From positions 181,813 through 245,812 of the forward strand of contig CAJUQH010000002.1 in NCBI GenBank assembly GCA_910588095.1: DNA of 64,000 bases, in the 5' to 3' direction. The position numbers were made by a program, and so were the translations under genes. This DNA is from an uncultured Eggerthellaceae bacterium. Its GTDB lineage: Bacteria; Actinomycetota; Coriobacteriia; Coriobacteriales; Eggerthellaceae. Within the stretch, counting starts at the first letter, position 1. Every line of letters starts with the position of its first letter. Below the pieces are notes generated by a model that saw only the letters and a program-made list of their open reading frames with translations, was not told where the DNA came from and made no database searches. Below, in pieces: positions 1-7,784 of the stretch.

Positions 1-484
1 CCTGGCGGCCGTTCAAGAACGTGCCAGCCTGGACGTCGTAGAACTGCAGCGTGGAATCGAGCTTCAGCCAGCCGTTGGCATGCAGCCGCTCGATGAACGC
101 GTCGGTCACCTGCTGGTGCACCTCGCCCGCAGCGCCTATGCCGCTGCCCTCGAAGATGTCCAGCGACACGTTGAACGCCTCGAGCGTGGCCGCCTGGCGC
201 TCATGGTTGGCCATGACGTAGTCGGCGATGGTGCCGGTGAAGCCGTCCTGCTCCACCGCGCGGCGGAAGCCCTCGTTGATGGGCGAGCCGTAGCAGTCGG
301 TGCCCGACACGAAGCGCACGGCGTCGGCCCCGATGCGGTCGCGCAGGAAGCGCGCGTAGGCGTCGGCGGGCACGAACACGCCGCCGATGTGGCCGAAGTG
401 CAGCGGCTTGTTGCCATAGGGCATGCCAGCCGTGACCACCGCCCGCGCCGGCCAGGCTACGGGCGAAGCATAGGAGGCCCCCAT
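1..484 (-). CDS. metG: Methionyl-tRNA synthetase, N-terminal part (runs off the window)
   Basis: This class I aminoacyl-tRNA synthetase charges tRNA-Met with methionine in the cytoplasm. Only about 161 N-terminal residues are visible; the rest lies left of base 1. The Rossmann start reads VVTAGMPYGNKPLHFGHIGG, with the HIGH signature as HFGH at residues 29-32, followed by GTDCYGSP, which corresponds to the conserved CxDxHGTP-type segment of MetRS, and a FNVSLD/F stretch typical of the family. The ATG overlaps the sppA stop codon (ATGA), so translation is probably coupled and metG is the last visible gene of the transaldolase-rho-sppA-metG operon. A diverged MetRS paralogue cannot be excluded because the KMSKS region is missing. 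Confidence 0.85.
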   Translation of the reverse strand, partial: MGASYASPVAWPARAVVTAGMPYGNKPLHFGHIGGVFVPADAYARFLRDRIGADAVRFVSGTDCYGSPINEGFRRAVEQDGFTGTIADYVMANHERQAATLEAFNVSLDIFEGSGIGAAGEVHQQVTDAFIERLHANGWLKLDSTLQFYDVQAGTFLNGRQ

Positions 485-1596
485 CAGCGCAGCCCTTCCT
501 CGATCAGGCCGGCCAGGGCCAGGGCGTCGCTGCTGCGCGCCTCGCCCACGATGCCCAGCAGGTCGTTGATGCTGCTGGCCGAAGAGCGCAGGTACACGGT
601 GTCATAGCCGTCGATGCCCGCCAGCTCGGCTGCCTTGTCCAGGGCGTCCTCGAGCAGGCCCACCTCGTCGGCTAGGCCGTTGCCCACCGCGTCAGCGCCC
701 GTGAAGGGCAGCCCCGTGGCCAGCTTGCGCACATCCTCGACGTCCATGCCGCGCCCCTCGGCCACCGCCTCGATGAACGACTCGTTCACCTGGTCGACGA
801 TGGCCTGGTAGTAGGCGCGCTCGTCCTCGCTCAGCGGGCGCGTGCCGTAGCTGGAGTCCTTCGACTCCGCCGAGGCGATGTTCTCGATGCGTATGCCCAG
901 CTTGGACAGCAGCTCGCCGATGTCGGTGGTCTGCATGATGGTGCCGATGGACCCGATGAACGTGGTCTGGTCGACGAAGATGTAGTCGGCCTGGGACGAT
1001 ATCTCGTAAGCGCCCGACATGTTAGAGCCCGCGCTGGACACCACCACCGGCTTCGAGAAGTCGCGGATGTAGGCCGCCATCTCCTCGCTGGCCGTAGCTG
1101 CGCCGCCGCCGGAGTTCACCCGCAGCACCACCGCCTTCACATGGCGGTCGGCCTCGGCGCGGTCGAGCTGGGCCTTCAGCCCCTCGGGGCTGCACAGCGA
1201 GCCATCGTAGTCGATGGTGCCGCTCATCTCGATGATGCCGATGCTGTCGGAGGTTATGGCGCTGTCGGCCGCGCTCGGCGACGAGCCGAACGGGTCGGCC
1301 AGGGTCGTGAGCGTCGACGAGCAGGAGTGGATGCCCACCAGGCACACCACGGCCATCAGCACCACGGCCACCAGCGCCACTATCCAGGCATTGGACTTGC
1401 GCGGAAGGGGCTGGGGCACCACCGGGGCAGCCGGAACGGGGCCTGCAGCGCACGCGGGGGCGCCGGAACCTGGCAGCGGCTCGACGGCGCGGGGGCGCCG
1501 CGCAGGCGGCTCGGGCACGATGGGCTGGGATGCGGCAGCACCCGGCGCAGGGGCCGGGTGCTCGCTGTTGGGGCTGGTGTTGAGGGGGTCGGTCAT
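484..1596 (-). CDS. sppA: Signal peptide peptidase SppA, S49 family
   Basis: Membrane-bound serine protease that degrades leftover signal peptides. The 370-residue protein has a Pro/Ala-rich cytoplasmic tail (about 1-66), one membrane segment (about 70-90) and an outward-facing S49 domain. The family segment VVLRVNSGGG is at about 156-165, the likely nucleophile is Ser194 in NMSGAYE and the likely general-base Lys is Lys246 in ESKDSSYG; both assignments are by analogy with Bacillus SppA. It starts 9 bases after the rho stop and its stop overlaps the metG start, so it is an internal operon gene. The long Pro/Ala tail before the membrane anchor resembles those of two other membrane proteins in this window (26122 and 44943). 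Confidence 0.92.
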   Translation of the reverse strand: MTDPLNTSPNSEHPAPAPGAAASQPIVPEPPARRPRAVEPLPGSGAPACAAGPVPAAPVVPQPLPRKSNAWIVALVAVVLMAVVCLVGIHSCSSTLTTLADPFGSSPSAADSAITSDSIGIIEMSGTIDYDGSLCSPEGLKAQLDRAEADRHVKAVVLRVNSGGGAATASEEMAAYIRDFSKPVVVSSAGSNMSGAYEISSQADYIFVDQTTFIGSIGTIMQTTDIGELLSKLGIRIENIASAESKDSSYGTRPLSEDERAYYQAIVDQVNESFIEAVAEGRGMDVEDVRKLATGLPFTGADAVGNGLADEVGLLEDALDKAAELAGIDGYDTVYLRSSASSINDLLGIVGEARSSDALALAGLIEEGLR

Positions 1597-1605
1597 GGGG
1601 CTTCC

Positions 1606-3249
1606 CTAGAACTCGAAGTTTCCGTCAGACTTCCCAGCGCTGGTCTGGGCCTTCTTGGCCGTGCGCATGAGGAACTCCTCGTTGGTGCTCGTCTGCTTGA
1701 GCGACTTTATGAGCATGTCCATGGACCGCTCGGTGTTGTTCATGTTGGCCAGCAAGCGGCGCACGGCCCATATGAGCGGCGCCTCCTGCGGGTCGAGCAG
1801 CAGGTCCTCGTTGCGCGTGCCGCTGGAGACCGGGTCGATAGCCGGGAATATGCGACGGTCGGCCAGGTTGCGGTCGAGCTTGAGCTCCATGTTGCCGGTG
1901 CCCTTGAATTCCTCGAAGATGACCTCGTCCATCTTCGATCCGGTGTCCACTAGGGCCGATGCCAGTATGGTGAGCGAGCCGCCGCCCTCGATGTTGCGCG
2001 CCGCGCCCAGGAAGCGCTTGGGCGGGTACAGCGCCGTGGAATCCACGCCGCCGGAGAGGATGCGGCCCGAAGCCGGCTGCGCCAGGTTGTAGGCGCGGGC
2101 GAGCCTGGTGAGCGAGTCGAGCAGCACCACCACGTCGCGCCCCGACTCCACCAGGCGCTTCGCACGCTCGATGACCAGCTCGGTCACTTGGATGTGGTGT
2201 TCGGTGGGCATGTCGAACGTCGACGAGATGACCTCGCCGTGGATGGTGCGCTCCATGTCGGTGACTTCCTCGGGGCGCTCGTCGACGAGCAGGCACATGA
2301 GGTGCACCTCGGGGTTGTTGGCCGTGATGGAGGCTGCTATGTCCTTCATGATGGTGGTCTTGCCCGCCTTCGGGGGCGAAACGATGAGCCCGCGCTGGCC
2401 CTTGCCGATGGGCGCCACCAGGTCGATGACGCGGGCCGTGGTGGTGGTCTTGCCGTGCTCCATGGTCAGGCGCTCGTCGGGGTACACCGGCGTGAGGTCG
2501 GCGAACCGCGGGCGGCTCGACAGCTCCTCGGCCGGTATGCCGTTGACGGTGAACACCTCGCGCAGCGCCGCGAACTTCTCGTTGTCGCGGGCCGGGCGCG
2601 TCTGGCCGGTGATGAAGTCGCCCTTGCGCAGGCCGTTGCGGCGGATGGTCGAAAGGCTCACGTACACGTCATGGTCGCCGGGCAGATAGCCGCTCGCGCG
2701 CAGGAAGCCGTAGCCGTCCTGCAGGATGTCCAGGATGCCCGACACCTCGCCGAAGCCCTCGGCCTTCAGCAGCGCGTCGTAGAGCACGTCCACCAGCTCG
2801 CCCTTCTTCAGGCCGCTGGCGTCCACCGCGTACAGGGCCGCCTTCTCGCGCAGGTCGGCCACCTTGAGCTCGGCCAGCTCGTCCTTGGTCATGGAGGGCT
2901 TTATCTCCTGGTTGCCCTTGCGGCCGCGTCGGCGCTGGTTGTTGCTATTGCTGTTGTGCTTCTGGCCGTTCTGGTTGTTGCTCTGGCCGCCCTGCTTGTT
3001 GCGGTTGTTCTTGCGCACCACCGTGGTCTTGGGGGCGGCGTCGGCCTTGGGCGCCGGCGCGGGCGCGGCCTTCTCGGCCGCTTCGGCAGCAGGCTCGGCA
3101 TCGGCCTTCTTGGCCCGCGTCTTCTTGGCTGCAGGCTCAGCTGCCTCGGCAGGGGCGGCCTCGTCGGCCTTCTTGCGGGCGCGCGGCTTGCGCTTGGGCT
3201 CTGCGCCCTCGGCCGCGGCGCCGGTCATCTCATCAACGTTCTCGCTCAT
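1606..3249 (-). CDS. rho: Transcription termination factor Rho
   Basis: Hexameric RNA-dependent ATPase helicase that ends transcription. At 547 residues it is much longer than the ~420 residues of E. coli Rho. Residues 1-75 are Ala/Lys/Glu/Pro-rich, 79-110 are rich in Asn, Gln and Arg, and the usual Rho N-terminal helical domain starts near 120 (MTKDELAELKVADLREKA). The RNA-binding cold-shock domain follows (GILDILQDGYGFLR), then the ATPase with Walker A SPPKAGKTT at 291-299 and the Q/R-loop region with GSLTILASALVDTGS. The ATG at 3249 was chosen because it overlaps the transaldolase stop codon (ATGA) and avoids a longer frame that only runs antisense or out of frame through transaldolase. 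N-terminal basic insertions are known in actinobacterial Rho. Confidence 0.96.
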   Translation of the reverse strand: MSENVDEMTGAAAEGAEPKRKPRARKKADEAAPAEAAEPAAKKTRAKKADAEPAAEAAEKAAPAPAPKADAAPKTTVVRKNNRNKQGGQSNNQNGQKHNSNSNNQRRRGRKGNQEIKPSMTKDELAELKVADLREKAALYAVDASGLKKGELVDVLYDALLKAEGFGEVSGILDILQDGYGFLRASGYLPGDHDVYVSLSTIRRNGLRKGDFITGQTRPARDNEKFAALREVFTVNGIPAEELSSRPRFADLTPVYPDERLTMEHGKTTTTARVIDLVAPIGKGQRGLIVSPPKAGKTTIMKDIAASITANNPEVHLMCLLVDERPEEVTDMERTIHGEVISSTFDMPTEHHIQVTELVIERAKRLVESGRDVVVLLDSLTRLARAYNLAQPASGRILSGGVDSTALYPPKRFLGAARNIEGGGSLTILASALVDTGSKMDEVIFEEFKGTGNMELKLDRNLADRRIFPAIDPVSSGTRNEDLLLDPQEAPLIWAVRRLLANMNNTERSMDMLIKSLKQTSTNEEFLMRTAKKAQTSAGKSDGNFEF

Positions 3250-3926
3250 GCGCTCTGCACTTTCTCCCAGTCTTTCATGAAGGCGTCCAGGCCGCGGTCG
3301 GTCAGCGGGTGCTGCACGCACTTCTTCAGTATGCCGAAGGGCACGGTGGCTATGTCGGCGCCCATGAGGGCCGCCTGCGCCACGTGGTTGGCGCTGCGGA
3401 TGGACGCGGCGATGATCTCGAGCTTCTCGCCGTTCGCCGTGTCGCCGGCGAAGTCGTAGTTGCCGATGGCGGTCACCACGTCGTCGAGCTGGGCGATGCC
3501 GTCCTCGGATATGTCGTCGAAGCGCCCGACGAAGGGGCTGATGTAGCGCGCGCCGGCGCGGGCGGCCAGGATGGCCTGGGGCACCGTGAAGCACAGCGTC
3601 ATGTTCACGGGGATGCCCTCGTCGGCCAGCACGCGGGTAGCGGCCAGGCCCTCCACCATGGTGGGCACCTTCACCACGACGTTGGGGGCGATGGCGGCCA
3701 GCTCGCGGCCGTCGCGGATTATCTCGTCGCGGGTCATGGCCACCGACTCGGCCGAGACCGGGCCGTCGACCAGCTCGCAGATGCGCGCGATGTGGTCGTG
3801 GAAGCCGCTCAGCTTGCCGCCGATGCGCGAGTACAGCGTGGGGTTGGTGGTCACGCCGGCCAGCGCGCCCCAGCTGGCTGCCTCGGCTATCTCGTCGAGG
3901 TCGGCCGTGTCCAGAAAGAACTTCAT
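3246..3926 (-). CDS. Transaldolase / fructose-6-phosphate aldolase family protein
   Basis: Short transaldolase of 226 residues, a TIM-barrel Schiff-base aldolase of the non-oxidative pentose phosphate pathway or a fructose-6-phosphate aldolase. The start MKFFLDTADLDEI, the GVTTNPTL motif at 24-31 and the lysine of VVVKVPT (Lys86, the Schiff-base residue by analogy with FSA Lys85) identify the MipB/TalC subgroup. The chosen ATG has a strong ribosome binding site (AAGGAGGGC). Its stop overlaps the rho start by four bases. Sequence alone does not separate transaldolase from F6P aldolase activity. Confidence 0.93.
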   Translation of the reverse strand: MKFFLDTADLDEIAEAASWGALAGVTTNPTLYSRIGGKLSGFHDHIARICELVDGPVSAESVAMTRDEIIRDGRELAAIAPNVVVKVPTMVEGLAATRVLADEGIPVNMTLCFTVPQAILAARAGARYISPFVGRFDDISEDGIAQLDDVVTAIGNYDFAGDTANGEKLEIIAASIRSANHVAQAALMGADIATVPFGILKKCVQHPLTDRGLDAFMKDWEKVQSA

Positions 3927-4262
3927 CGGGTGCCCTCCTTCTTGTTCGCACCATGCGGCGGGGTCAGGCACGCAGGCAACGAGCCTGCGCAGGGCCTCGG
4001 GCGGCAAGAGCCGCAGGGCCGATGTACCTTGTAAGGGAATAACGGGTAGGTGCCTTGGATCCGCTCTGCTCTATGGGAATGGGATTGTGCCGCGCCAGCC
4101 CATCGGGGCTGCTCGGCGCCTTTATATTAGCGCATGGCAGCGCAGGGGGCAAGGGCGCGCGCGACAGTGCGCCGCCAGCCGCGCAGGCGCCCCGGAAGGG
4201 CAACGGTTGTGCTACCCTGTCCTGTTGGAAAACGCAGGAAGAGGAAGCACAGGACCAACGCC
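3927..4262. other. Intergenic region with two GC-rich hairpins in the transaldolase-rho leader
   Basis: This 336-base divergent region separates the transaldolase-rho operon (minus) from the activase operon (plus). Two hairpins lie in what would be the minus-strand leader: GCAGGC/GCCTGC at 3972-3988 and GCGGC/GCCGC at 4001-4014 inside a GGCC/GGCC frame. They could attenuate rho expression, but nothing proves it. A TATATT near 4122-4128 is a weak candidate -10 for the plus-strand operon. I see no small gene. Confidence 0.4.
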
Positions 4263-5273
4263 ATGGCACTCCCCCACCCTTTGAAACCCGACCTTGCCTG
4301 GGTGCAGCGCATCGGCATACCCCGCGCGCTGCTGTACTGGCGCTACGGCGAGCTGTGGGAGGCGTTCTTCCGCGGCCTGGGACGCGAGGTGGTGCTGAGC
4401 CCCGAGACCGACAAGGCCATCGTCGAGGAAGGCAACGCGCGCTCCATCGACGAGTGCTGCCTGGCCTCGAAGGCCTACATGGGCCATGTTGACGCGCTGA
4501 AGGGCCGCTGCGACGCCGTGTTCGTGCCCAGCTACGCCAGCTGCCACCCCCACGCCGGCTTCTGCACCAAGTTCCAAGGGCTGCCCGACCTGGTGCGCAA
4601 CACCTTCCGCGACGACGGGCTGGACGTGGTGTCGCTGCTGGTGAGCGACATCCGCGACAAGAAGGGCACCGAGCGCGCCGTAGTCGAGCTGGGCATGCGC
4701 CTGGGCGCCACCGCCAAGCAGGCCAAGGCCGCCTACGCCGCCGGGCTGCACGCCCAGAAGGCCGCCGACAAGCGCCGCGCCGCCGCCCAGGCCGTCGCGC
4801 TGCAGGACCTGGCGCGCCGCAGAACCGCTGCCCAGGCGTCGGGCGGGCCTGCGCCGTTGGGCATCCTGTTCGTGGCGCACCCCTACATAAGCCACGACAG
4901 CTACCTGTGCGGCTCGATGGCCGAGGCCTTCGAGCGCATGGGCGCCACGCTGGTGCTGGCCGACGAGACGCCCCACGACCGCGCCTACAAGCGCAGCTTC
5001 GACTTCTCGCGCACGCTGCCCTGGGTGGCCAACCGCGAGCTCATAGGCTCCATCCTCATGCTGCGCGGCCAGGTGGACGGCATCGTGCTGGTGAGCGCCT
5101 TCCCCTGCGGGCCCGACTCCATGACCGACGACGCCATCATGCGCTACGTGCAGGGGCTGCCCATATTGAACCTGACCATCGACGCGCAGAGCGGCACCGC
5201 CGGCGTGGAGACGCGCATAGAGAGCTTCGTCGACATCCTGCGCTACCAGAAGCTGGGAGGCTACGTTGGCTGA
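4263..5273 (+). CDS. Acyl-CoA dehydratase activase-related protein, DUF2229 part
   Basis: A 336-residue protein matching the DUF2229 (COG3580) section of the large 2-hydroxyacyl-CoA dehydratase activase. It opens with IGIPRALLYWRYGELW and carries conserved cysteines in DECCLASK and SYASCHPHAGFCTKFQ, which suggest iron-sulfur or metal binding. A second block (LGILFVAHPYISHDSYLCGSMAEAFE and VSAFPCGPDSM) is typical of HgdB-like dehydratase subunits. In many anaerobes these domains are fused to the ATPase in one protein of about 1,400 residues; here they are split. The next gene begins with a TTG that overlaps this stop region by 8 bases. The start ATG at 4263 fits the conserved beginning; the upstream GGAAG is distant, so the start is moderately certain. 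Confidence 0.8.
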   Translation: MALPHPLKPDLAWVQRIGIPRALLYWRYGELWEAFFRGLGREVVLSPETDKAIVEEGNARSIDECCLASKAYMGHVDALKGRCDAVFVPSYASCHPHAGFCTKFQGLPDLVRNTFRDDGLDVVSLLVSDIRDKKGTERAVVELGMRLGATAKQAKAAYAAGLHAQKAADKRRAAAQAVALQDLARRRTAAQASGGPAPLGILFVAHPYISHDSYLCGSMAEAFERMGATLVLADETPHDRAYKRSFDFSRTLPWVANRELIGSILMLRGQVDGIVLVSAFPCGPDSMTDDAIMRYVQGLPILNLTIDAQSGTAGVETRIESFVDILRYQKLGGYVG

Positions 5274-6522
5274 CACACCGCAAAGCCCCGCCCCCGCCGC
5301 GCACGGCCAGCTGGCGGCCAAGGCCGCCGACAGCACCGTGGCCCACCCCTTGGGCGCCCTCGAGCGGGCGCGCGTGGTGGTGAGCCCGGCCACGGGCCGC
5401 CGCGCGAGCCTGTGGGAGAAGCGCCGGCGCAAGCGGCGCGACAAGCACCGTTCCGCGAAGAAGTGCGCCTTCTTCCGCTACTGCTACTACGACCCGGCGT
5501 TCAAGTACTTCATCGAGCAGGCGCTCGGCGCCGAGTACGTGGCGCTGCCCGCGTCCACCAAGCAGACCATCGAGGCGGGAGCCCAGCACTCGAGCGACTA
5601 CGTGTGCACGCCGTTCAAGCACATCCTGGGCGACTACATCGAGGCGCTGGATGCCGGGGCCGACGTGCTGGTGCAGTTCGGAGGGCCGTGCCGCCTGGGC
5701 TACTACGGCGAGCTGCAGGAGCGCATCCTGCGCGACATGGGCTACGAGTTCGACATGCTCAACTTCTCGGTGGACATCGAGGAGGGCGCCATCGGCTGGG
5801 CGAAGCAATGCATGAAGGTGGTCAACCCCAACGTGCGGGTGGGCGCCGGGCTGCTGAAGCTGGCCTCGTGCGCCAACATGGTGGTGAAGCTCGATGCCGC
5901 CCGCGACTTCTACCTGGCCAATGCCGGGTTCGAGCGCGAGAGGGGCAGCTTCGCGCGGGTGTGGGAGTCGTACCTGGAGGCCCTGCGCGCCGCCACGGCC
6001 GACCGCGACGTGAACAACGCCTACCGCGAGGCCATGGACGCCTTCCGCGCGCTGCCCATCGACAAGCCCGCCGACCCCATCCGCATCGGCGTGGTGGGCG
6101 AGATGTTCACCGCCATCGACGAGCGCAGCAACCTAGAGCTTGACTCCAAGCTGCTGGCCATGGGGGTCGAGGTTCACCGCATGATGAACCTGACCAACCG
6201 CTGGATACGCTACAACGAGCCCAACCTGCGCGTGGGCGCGAAGGACTACATCGGCTACGACATGGGCCCCACCTCGACGCTGACCATAGCCGCGGCGGTG
6301 CGCTACGGGCGCGAGGGGCTCGACGGCCTGGTGCACGCGAAGTCGGCCGGCTGCACGCCCGAGATAGACTGCGCCGCCGTGCTGCAGCGCGTGGCCCAGG
6401 ATTTCGAGATGCCCTGCCTGTACTTGACCTTCGACGCCCAGACCAGCGACACCGGCCTGGACACGCGCCTGGAGGCGTTCTATGACATGCTGGCCATGAA
6501 GAAGGAGAAGACACGGCCATGA
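5266..6522 (+). CDS. Acyl-CoA dehydratase activase-related protein, COG3581 part
   Basis: A 418-residue protein that corresponds to the COG3581 section of the large activase and belongs to the 2-hydroxyglutaryl-CoA dehydratase D-component-like fold. Visible family blocks are KKCAFFRYCYYDPAFKYF, SDYVCTPFKHILGDYIEALD, VLVQFGGPCRLGYYGELQE and GVVGEMFTAIDERSN; cysteines in the second and third blocks are candidate cluster ligands. Residues 1-60 are a variable Ala-rich and basic lead. The TTG start at 5266 lies inside the end of the upstream gene, and the ATG of the activase overlaps the stop here (ATGA), so all three proteins are translationally coupled and probably form one complex. Confidence 0.8.
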   Translation: MADTPQSPAPAAHGQLAAKAADSTVAHPLGALERARVVVSPATGRRASLWEKRRRKRRDKHRSAKKCAFFRYCYYDPAFKYFIEQALGAEYVALPASTKQTIEAGAQHSSDYVCTPFKHILGDYIEALDAGADVLVQFGGPCRLGYYGELQERILRDMGYEFDMLNFSVDIEEGAIGWAKQCMKVVNPNVRVGAGLLKLASCANMVVKLDAARDFYLANAGFERERGSFARVWESYLEALRAATADRDVNNAYREAMDAFRALPIDKPADPIRIGVVGEMFTAIDERSNLELDSKLLAMGVEVHRMMNLTNRWIRYNEPNLRVGAKDYIGYDMGPTSTLTIAAAVRYGREGLDGLVHAKSAGCTPEIDCAAVLQRVAQDFEMPCLYLTFDAQTSDTGLDTRLEAFYDMLAMKKEKTRP

Positions 6523-7577
6523 GCGACGTTGAGATGACAGGGCAGGCTGCGGCCGCCCGCAACGACCAGGGCGCGGAAGGGGCCGCAGCGCAGGCGCCGG
6601 AGGCCTACCTGGGCATCGACATAGGCTCCATATCCACCAAGGGCGTGGTCATCGGGGCCGATGGGGCCATATTGGCCCGCTCGTACCTGTGGACCGAGGG
6701 CAACCCGGTGCAGGCCACCAAGAACGTGATCGACGAGCTGCATGGCCAGCTGGCCGAGGGCCCCGTGCGCATCGTGGGCGCCGGCACCACCGGCAGCGCA
6801 CGGCGCCTGGTGGGCGCCATGCTGGGCGCCACCGTTGTGAAGAACGAGATAACCGCCCACGCCGTGGGCACCACCTTCCTGCACCCCGACGTGCGCACCA
6901 TCCTCGAGATAGGCGGCCAGGACTCCAAGATAATCTGCGTGGCAGACGGCATCGCCGTCGACTACGCCATGAACACCCTGTGCGCCGCGGGCACCGGCTC
7001 GTTCCTATCGAGCCAGGCCCACCGCTTGGGCGCCGAGGTGGAGGAGTTCGGCGAGATAGCCCTCACCTCTAAGCACCCGGCCAACATCGCGGCCCGCTGC
7101 ACCGTGTTCGCCGAGAGCGACCTGGTGCACAAGATACAGGTGGGCTACGCCCGCGAGGACATCATCGCGGGGCTGTGCAACGCGGTGGCCTCGAACTACC
7201 TCAACAACGTGGGCAAGGGCAAGCGCATCGAGGCGCCGGTGGTGTTCCAGGGCGGCGTGTCGAAGAACGTGGGCGTGGTGCACGCCTTCGAGGAGCAGCT
7301 GGGCATGCCCGTGGCCGTCGACCCTGACGGGCACCTCATGGGCGCGTTCGGCGCGGCGCTGCTGGCTCGCGACGCCGGGCCCGTGGGCGAGGCGGGCAGC
7401 GGCCCGTTCGCCAGCGGCAGCTTCGATTCCGAGGCGGCGCTGGAGTTCACGTTCACCACGCGCGAGGTGGAGTGCCAGAAGTGCGCGAACCACTGCGAGA
7501 TCATCTGCGTCTACCGCGACCGCGACCTCATCGACAGCTGGGGGAACCGCTGCGAGAAGGGCGAGGTGCGGCTGTAG
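6519..7577 (+). CDS. 2-hydroxyacyl-CoA dehydratase activase, BadF/BcrA/HgdC ATPase family
   Basis: ASKHA-fold ATPase that passes one high-energy electron to a dehydratase or related reductase at the cost of ATP. Phosphate-1 motif GIDIGSIST is at 32-40, GAGTTGSAR at 87-95, EIGGQDSK at 130-137, and the adenosine region VFQGGVSKNVG follows. Cys155 (NTLCAAGTGSF) and Cys194 (AARCTVFAESD) have the same 39-residue spacing as the two cysteines that bind the subunit-bridging [4Fe-4S] cluster in Acidaminococcus HgdC. Unlike HgdC, it has a C-terminal tail with four cysteines (ECQKCANHC and NRCEKG), perhaps a second cluster. Residues 1-28 are a variable lead. It is the last gene of the operon, followed by a strong terminator. 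Confidence 0.9.
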   Translation: MSDVEMTGQAAAARNDQGAEGAAAQAPEAYLGIDIGSISTKGVVIGADGAILARSYLWTEGNPVQATKNVIDELHGQLAEGPVRIVGAGTTGSARRLVGAMLGATVVKNEITAHAVGTTFLHPDVRTILEIGGQDSKIICVADGIAVDYAMNTLCAAGTGSFLSSQAHRLGAEVEEFGEIALTSKHPANIAARCTVFAESDLVHKIQVGYAREDIIAGLCNAVASNYLNNVGKGKRIEAPVVFQGGVSKNVGVVHAFEEQLGMPVAVDPDGHLMGAFGAALLARDAGPVGEAGSGPFASGSFDSEAALEFTFTTREVECQKCANHCEIICVYRDRDLIDSWGNRCEKGEVRL

Positions 7578-7676
7578 CCAACAGGCCGCCTTCGCGCTCC
7601 AGGCGCTCCTTCCTCGCGCACCCCAAGCTCGGGAAGGGGCCGGGCAGCATGCCGTGCTCAAACAGTCCTCGGTTAC

Positions 7677-7714
7677 GAAGAAGGGGCCCTCAGCTATCGT
7701 AGGGCCCCTTCTTC
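7677..7714. terminator. Bidirectional terminator hairpin
   Basis: A perfect 14-bp stem (GAAGAAGGGGCCCT at 7677-7690 with AGGGCCCCTTCTTC at 7701-7714) has a 10-base loop. The arms end in A-rich and T-rich ends on the two strands, so it can serve both the activase operon from the left and htpG from the right. Confidence 0.85.
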
Positions 7715-7784
7715 TACCTGCGGAACTGCACGCGGCACGCTACCTGGCCCCTTCAGCGCAGGCCGGAGCATGCCGCCTGAACAG

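Noticed and set aside
2188..3459. Plus-strand frame of 423 codons opposite rho
   Set aside because: Antisense shadow of rho and transaldolase with no supporting signal.
1606..3954. Rho starting upstream of 3249 (782 codons)
   Set aside because: The extra 235 codons run through transaldolase in another frame; the ATG at 3249 overlaps the transaldolase stop in the usual coupled way.
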